In this document: one piece after another, positions 14,278 through 17,591 of the stretch | How the letters are laid out: every line of letters starts with the position of its first letter | Numbering within the stretch: position 1 is the first letter of the stretch | Assembly: GCA_938028845.1 (NCBI GenBank) | Contig: CALIZJ010000043.1 | Coordinates: 1-17,591, forward strand | Source: an uncultured Blautia sp. | GTDB lineage: Bacteria; Bacillota; Clostridia; Lachnospirales; Lachnospiraceae | Length of the DNA: 17,591 nucleotides | Direction of reading: 5' to 3' | Position numbers and translations under genes: made by a program | The notes under the pieces: generated by a model | What the model was told of the DNA's origin: nothing | What the model saw: only the letters and a program-made list of their open reading frames with translations | The model's database searches: none

Positions 14278-14835
14278 TTATTTGCTTCTCTTTGCAGCGT
14301 CTTTCAGCACCTTTGCGATATCTCCCTTAATGACCATTCCCTTTTCCTCTATATCCTTGGGCAGAAAGTCATACTGGTTATTCACCGCGATATACCGGGC
14401 TTTTGGGAAACTCAGGGTCAGGTTCCAGAAAGGTTCCTGGATAAACATAGGGGTCAGACGCCCAACGCCCAGCTCCAGGAAAAGTATTTTTTTATCTTTA
14501 TGTTCCAGAACATAACGGGAGACTTTTTCATACTGCTCCTCATACTTTTTCCCCTGAAGGAAATTCCCGTATCCCCGGACCCATGGGAAGGCTTCGCCGC
14601 CGCAATGGGGACATCTGGGAATCAGTTCTTGGGGAACAGCAGTACCTTCTCCCATGGCTTTTATCATCTTATTCACTGGCTTCACCGCATCCCAGGTTTC
14701 ATCCGCACAGCAGCCCGCACACTGAAAAAAACGGTGATCTCCCTGGATTTCCGCCACTTTTTCCTCCGGATAGAGTTTCACGAACTGCGTATCCTGGTTG
14801 GTGGTAAGAACAAAAAGGGGCTGTCGTGTTGACAA
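14278..14835 (-). pseudogene. Sirtuin (Sir2-like) fragment lacking the NAD-binding N-terminus
   Basis: The frame encodes the last two thirds of a sirtuin: FVLTTNQDTQF near the start, EIQGDHRFFQC with a Gln where classical deacetylases have the catalytic His, and zinc ribbon cysteines CAGCC and CPHC. It then has the C-terminal ILFLELGVGRLTPMFI block. The N-terminal GAGxS Rossmann part, about 80-90 residues, is absent. The only start is a TTG inside a terminator hairpin with no ribosome site. The His-to-Gln change recalls class M sirtuins, which transfer ADP-ribose instead of removing acetyl groups. Probably not functional. Confidence 0.75.
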
Positions 14836-14840
14836 GCCCC
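14812..14840 (-). terminator. Terminator hairpin joined to the sirtuin fragment
   Basis: On the minus strand GGGGCT(T)GTC pairs with GACAGCCCC (one bulged T, 5-nt loop) and is followed by TTTTTGTTCTT. It lies about 180 nt after the permease stop and would end the aminotransferase/PII/permease transcripts. Its U-tract is made of the first sirtuin codons. Confidence 0.7.
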
Positions 14841-14857
14841 AAATTCACTTTATTTGA

Positions 14858-15045
14858 CTATTTTTTAAGCGGCGGCCATTGGCTATAGACCATCGGTTCA
14901 TCCTGTATGCTATATGCCTGAATTCCCAGCTAATAAGTTTTCGGTTTTACACTTAGAATGGTAATCATTGCAATGTGATAATTATATTTTTCCAGGACTT
15001 CGGTTAAAGGAAGCTTTTCTAAGAGGATTTCTTGAAACACTCTTT
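14858..15045 (-). pseudogene. Unidentified decayed coding stretch after the permease
   Basis: A frame different from that of the permease reads like protein: FQEILLEKLPLTEVLEKYNY and HIAMITILSVKPKTY, a TAG at 14930, then in the same frame LGIQAYSIQDEPMVYSQWPP and LKK before a second TAG at 14858. There is no start or ribosome site. It could be the 3' end of a gene whose front was deleted, fused behind the permease. I do not recognise the family. Confidence 0.35.
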
Positions 15046-16431
15046 TTTTCGGATTTGGTAATAGAGCGGATGCTCCATTGCCATGACCTTTTCTAAAGAA
15101 ACAGCCTGAAACATAGGCATCTTCATTCTTTTTTTGATCCATACAGCTGCGTAAAGGGCGAGGAGAAGGAAGATTCCTCCGGTGACCAGCCAAATCTGAA
15201 GTCTTTTGACAGGGTCCGATGAGATATGAAAAATCATATATCCAGTTCCCGCAATCCCCGCAAGAGGAAGGAGAGGTCCGAAAGGAACCTTAAAGTTCCG
15301 CGGTACCTTAGGCATACGTCTTCTGAGCACCAGCACATTTATATGGGAGATAATATAAGAGACCATCCAGAATACTGATGCCGTCAGGATCAAAAAAGAA
15401 ATTCCGTCCGTGGAAGCCAGTCCCGATCCTTCGATAAAAATAATGACAGCCCCATAAATTAAAATCCCCGCTGCCGGTGCCCCATGACGGTTGGTTTTCT
15501 GAAAGATTTCCGGAAGCATATTCATCTTTGACATTCCATAACAAATTTTCGGGATGCTGTTGATCACGGAATTTTGGGTGCTGATGGCAGCAAGTATGGC
15601 AACAATACCGATCCAGATTTTTCCGAAATCCCCCAAAAGCTGAATCCCATATAAAATATGCGGGGATGACGATTGGGAAAGCGAATCCCAGGGGACATAT
15701 CTATGTATGCCAAGAACCAATACGATTTGGATCACACAGATGATTCCAAGGCTTAGAAACATGCCAAGGGGGATGTTTCTCTTTGGATTTTTTACATCTT
15801 TGGATATAGGGATAATAAATTCTACACCGATAAACAGCCAAAAAGCAGCCGCCGACATAGTAAATCCATCAACAAGACTGCTGTCATTGGCTGTATAAGC
15901 CTGATGGACCGTCTCGCCGCTTCCCATGCCCAAAAGCCCGATGATTCCAAGAAGAATCATAGAACCGATGAGAAGAACCGCCACCACATTTTGTATTTTC
16001 GCAAACATATCTACGCCTAAAAGGTTAGCGATCACCAAAAGGATGGTAAGACCTACACTGAAAAAAGGAGCCGGAATGGAAAGCCCTGTAATCTCCTGCA
16101 TAGCAAAAGCAAACATAGTTCCCTCCACAGGGGCGGTAAGACTATTACAGATCAAATATCCCCCTACCATGGAAACCAGAGTCACAAAAGGTCCAAGCCC
16201 GGCAAGGGTATACTGGGCCAATCCCCCGGTAAGGGCCGGCATCAAGGCATTTAATTCTGCAAGGGACGCTGCTGTCAGCATATTTAACACACATGCGATT
16301 ACAATAGAAAGAATAAAAAACGTCCCGATCTGTGCCGCTCCCTGACATAGAGAAAGCATACAGCTTGTAGCGATCACAAGCCCTACTCCCGTGGATACTA
16401 CACTTACTAATCCCAGTTTTTGACTTTTCAT
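15019..16431 (-). CDS. APC-family amino acid/polyamine permease
   Basis: This protein of about 470 residues has 12 predicted membrane helices. The first begins with STGVGLVIATSC, the unwound TM1 region that binds substrate in APC carriers. The cytoplasmic loop ISKDVKNPKRNIPLGMFLSL is the family's conserved E/D-x3-NP-x-R-NIP motif. The ATG at 16431 is preferred over one at 16440 because GGGTGA lies upstream and MKSQKLGLVSVV is the usual start. It follows the PII gene by 21 bp. The neighbours (aminotransferase, PII) suggest it carries an amino acid or polyamine, with PII controlling it. The short C-terminal tail after the last helix (about 435-470) may be altered, since another frame takes over in coding character near 15045. 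Confidence 0.9.
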   Translation of the reverse strand: MKSQKLGLVSVVSTGVGLVIATSCMLSLCQGAAQIGTFFILSIVIACVLNMLTAASLAELNALMPALTGGLAQYTLAGLGPFVTLVSMVGGYLICNSLTAPVEGTMFAFAMQEITGLSIPAPFFSVGLTILLVIANLLGVDMFAKIQNVVAVLLIGSMILLGIIGLLGMGSGETVHQAYTANDSSLVDGFTMSAAAFWLFIGVEFIIPISKDVKNPKRNIPLGMFLSLGIICVIQIVLVLGIHRYVPWDSLSQSSSPHILYGIQLLGDFGKIWIGIVAILAAISTQNSVINSIPKICYGMSKMNMLPEIFQKTNRHGAPAAGILIYGAVIIFIEGSGLASTDGISFLILTASVFWMVSYIISHINVLVLRRRMPKVPRNFKVPFGPLLPLAGIAGTGYMIFHISSDPVKRLQIWLVTGGIFLLLALYAAVWIKKRMKMPMFQAVSLEKVMAMEHPLYYQIRKKECFKKSS

Positions 16432-16452
16432 AACGATCACCCTAATCTTTCT

Positions 16453-16800
16453 TTATCTTAATGCATCGATTCCGTCTTCTCCCGTGCGGACACGGATTAC
16501 ATTGCGCACATCGGAAACAAATATTTTTCCATCCCCAATGTGGCCTGTATACAGTTCCTTACTGATATCCTTTAACAACTGATCCAGATTTTCATCATCT
16601 ACGAAGATCGTGACCAGTTCTTTAGGCAAAAGCTCCATTTCTGCATTTTTCCCAAGCTCATACTCTCTTGTTCCATTCTGCACGCCGCATCCCAGCACCT
16701 GCGAGACAGTCATCCCGGAGATTCCTTTTCTGCTGAGCATTTCCTTTAATCCTGTAAGCTTTGTCATTGTGGTGATGATATCTAACCTGACAATTCCCAT
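16453..16800 (-). CDS. PII-family nitrogen regulatory protein (GlnB-like)
   Basis: The 115-residue protein has PII landmarks: GMTVSQVLGCGVQNG (29-43) leading into the T-loop, LLPKELVTIFV (57-67), the ATP-binding TGHIGDGKIFV (85-95) and VIRVRTGE (101-108). The T-loop lacks the tyrosine that is uridylylated in GlnB (Ala53 at that position), so control is probably by ATP/ADP and 2-oxoglutarate alone. The ATG at 16800 has a GAAGGGAG site; an in-frame ATG at 16827 lies in a hairpin. It sits between an aminotransferase and an APC permease, instead of next to amtB. By analogy with PII-Amt pairs it probably binds and gates the permease. Confidence 0.92.
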   Translation of the reverse strand: MGIVRLDIITTMTKLTGLKEMLSRKGISGMTVSQVLGCGVQNGTREYELGKNAEMELLPKELVTIFVDDENLDQLLKDISKELYTGHIGDGKIFVSDVRNVIRVRTGEDGIDALR

Positions 16801-16825
16801 ATGTATTCTCCCTTCTATAAACATC

Positions 16826-16863
16826 AAAGGTGCAGAAAGTTTAGCCTGTCTTTCTGCACCTTT
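16826..16863. other. Perfect 14-bp hairpin between the aminotransferase and PII genes
   Basis: AAAGGTGCAGAAAG (16826-16839) and CTTTCTGCACCTTT (16850-16863) pair without mismatch around a 10-nt loop. On the minus strand the stem is followed by GATGTTTATAG, a weak U-tract, then the PII ribosome site about 20 nt on. It may be a partial terminator or attenuator that sets PII and permease levels below those of the aminotransferase, or an mRNA-stabilising stem. Confidence 0.6.
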
Positions 16864-16883
16864 GCCTTTTATTCATTCTTCTT

Positions 16884-17591
16884 TTATTTGCAGTGTTCTT
16901 CGCACATTTTTACTGCTTTTTCGAAACATTCCAGCGTATAATCAATATCCTCTTTCTTAATGGTAAGAGGAGGAAGGAAACGGAACACAGCCGGATTATT
17001 GATGGTGTGGTTTACCTGAATGTGGTACTGATCAATAAGAGCATCATTCACCGGATCTGCGAAATATTCGCCGAAACCCTCTTTATATCCATCCGGAACC
17101 TCATAAAATTCCATGCCGATCATCAAGCCCTTTCCCCTGACTTCTTTAATGATCTTCGGATATTTTTCCTGGATCTTCTTTAATTCCGAAATAAAATATT
17201 CTCCTTTTTCTGCCGCCGCCTCAATGAGATGGTTATCCAGGATATACTGAAGGGAAGCCAGGCCTGCTGCTGCGCTGATGCCGTTTTCCTGGTATGTAGC
17301 TGTGTGATGGAAGCAGGTCTCAATAGAACCGTAAGCCGCTTCGTACAGCTCTTCCGTACAGATATAACCGCCGAACGGAATCAGTCCGCCGGAAAAACCT
17401 TTTGCAAAAGTCAGACAGTCGGGAACCACATTTTCATGGTCAACCGCCCACATTTTTCCAGTTCTGGCACAGCCGCACTGAATTTCGTCCGCCACCATAT
17501 AAGTATGGTACTTGGTACACAGCTCCCTCACTTTTGTAAGGTATCCTTCCGGAGGAACGATGATACCGCCCTCTCCCTGGATAGGTTCCAA
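16884..17591 (-). CDS. Class III aminotransferase, putrescine aminotransferase-like (partial, 5' end outside window)
   Basis: The last 235 residues are present; the N-terminus lies beyond the right edge. Clear class III motifs are EPIQGEGGI at the start, DE (35-36 of the fragment) in VADEIQCGCARTGKM, and the PLP-binding Lys64 in LTFAKGFSGGLIPFGG. HTATYQENGISAAAGLASLQ corresponds to the substrate and phosphate region, and KGLMIGMEF follows later. The pattern resembles PatA/YgjG putrescine aminotransferase more than ornithine or acetylornithine enzymes, although FSGG replaces LGGG. It would feed putrescine or a related diamine nitrogen into glutamate. It heads, or is part of, a set with a PII regulator and an APC permease, which supports a nitrogen-scavenging role. 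The exact substrate is not certain. Confidence 0.88.
   Translation of the reverse strand: MEPIQGEGGIIVPPEGYLTKVRELCTKYHTYMVADEIQCGCARTGKMWAVDHENVVPDCLTFAKGFSGGLIPFGGYICTEELYEAAYGSIETCFHHTATYQENGISAAAGLASLQYILDNHLIEAAAEKGEYFISELKKIQEKYPKIIKEVRGKGLMIGMEFYEVPDGYKEGFGEYFADPVNDALIDQYHIQVNHTINNPAVFRFLPPLTIKKEDIDYTLECFEKAVKMCEEHCK

Noticed and set aside
14236..14832. A 198-codon plus-strand frame opposite the sirtuin fragment
   Set aside because: The minus strand carries clear sirtuin motifs with zinc cysteines; the plus frame shows none.
14930..15193. The upstream half of the 87-codon frame overlapping the permease end
   Set aside because: Its first half is a shadow of the permease coding sequence. 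Only the part after about 15045 looks coding and is reported as a remnant.
1..17591. CRISPR arrays, tRNA or rRNA genes
   Set aside because: No regularly spaced repeats and no cloverleaf or rRNA-like sequence were seen on either strand.

Overview
The window looks like a gut-type Clostridia genome, most likely Lachnospiraceae. This rests on strong AGGAGG ribosome sites, moderate GC content, a TnpV-type transposon relic, several small Firmicute DUF families and the style of the proteins; no 16S or marker gene is present to prove it. Every gene I can support lies on the minus strand, so transcription runs from high to low coordinates.

Right end (about 17591-14850): a nitrogen or polyamine set made of a partial class III aminotransferase (putrescine aminotransferase-like), a PII-family regulator lacking the uridylylated T-loop tyrosine, and an APC-family amino-acid permease. 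The PII protein probably controls the permease. A short decayed coding stretch and a terminator follow.

Decay zone (about 14850-12940): four broken genes in a row. These are a sirtuin without its NAD-binding N-terminus, a second sirtuin with its middle deleted and its reading frame lost, a DUF3786 gene without its 3' end, and a 44-codon stub of a CooC-type P-loop ATPase. The sirtuins have Gln where classical deacetylases have the catalytic His. A perfect-stem terminator closes the zone.

V-type ATPase operon (12913-5297): a good sigma-A promoter, a leader of about 190 nt, then E, DUF2764, A, B, D, I and K, mostly with 4-bp stop/start overlaps, and a terminator. This layout, with DUF2764 between E and A and no C, F or G subunit, is the type known from Chlamydia, spirochaetes and Bacteroidetes, not the usual enterococcal or clostridial ntp operon. 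The K subunit keeps the residues that bind Na+ in NtpK, so a sodium pump or sodium-driven synthase is likely.

Left part (about 5250-1): AT-richer accessory DNA with short operons, each with its own promoter. They are (a) a DUF3990 ADP-ribosyltransferase-fold protein with two small partners, a candidate toxin/antitoxin or defence module; (b) an XRE regulator with a three-helix membrane protein; (c) a DUF3267 membrane metalloprotease-like protein followed by a broken tnpV; and (d) a TetR repressor with an ABC exporter ATPase and an FtsX-like permease that runs off the left edge. The tetR promoter carries a perfect 10-bp inverted repeat just downstream of the -10 box, probably the operator.
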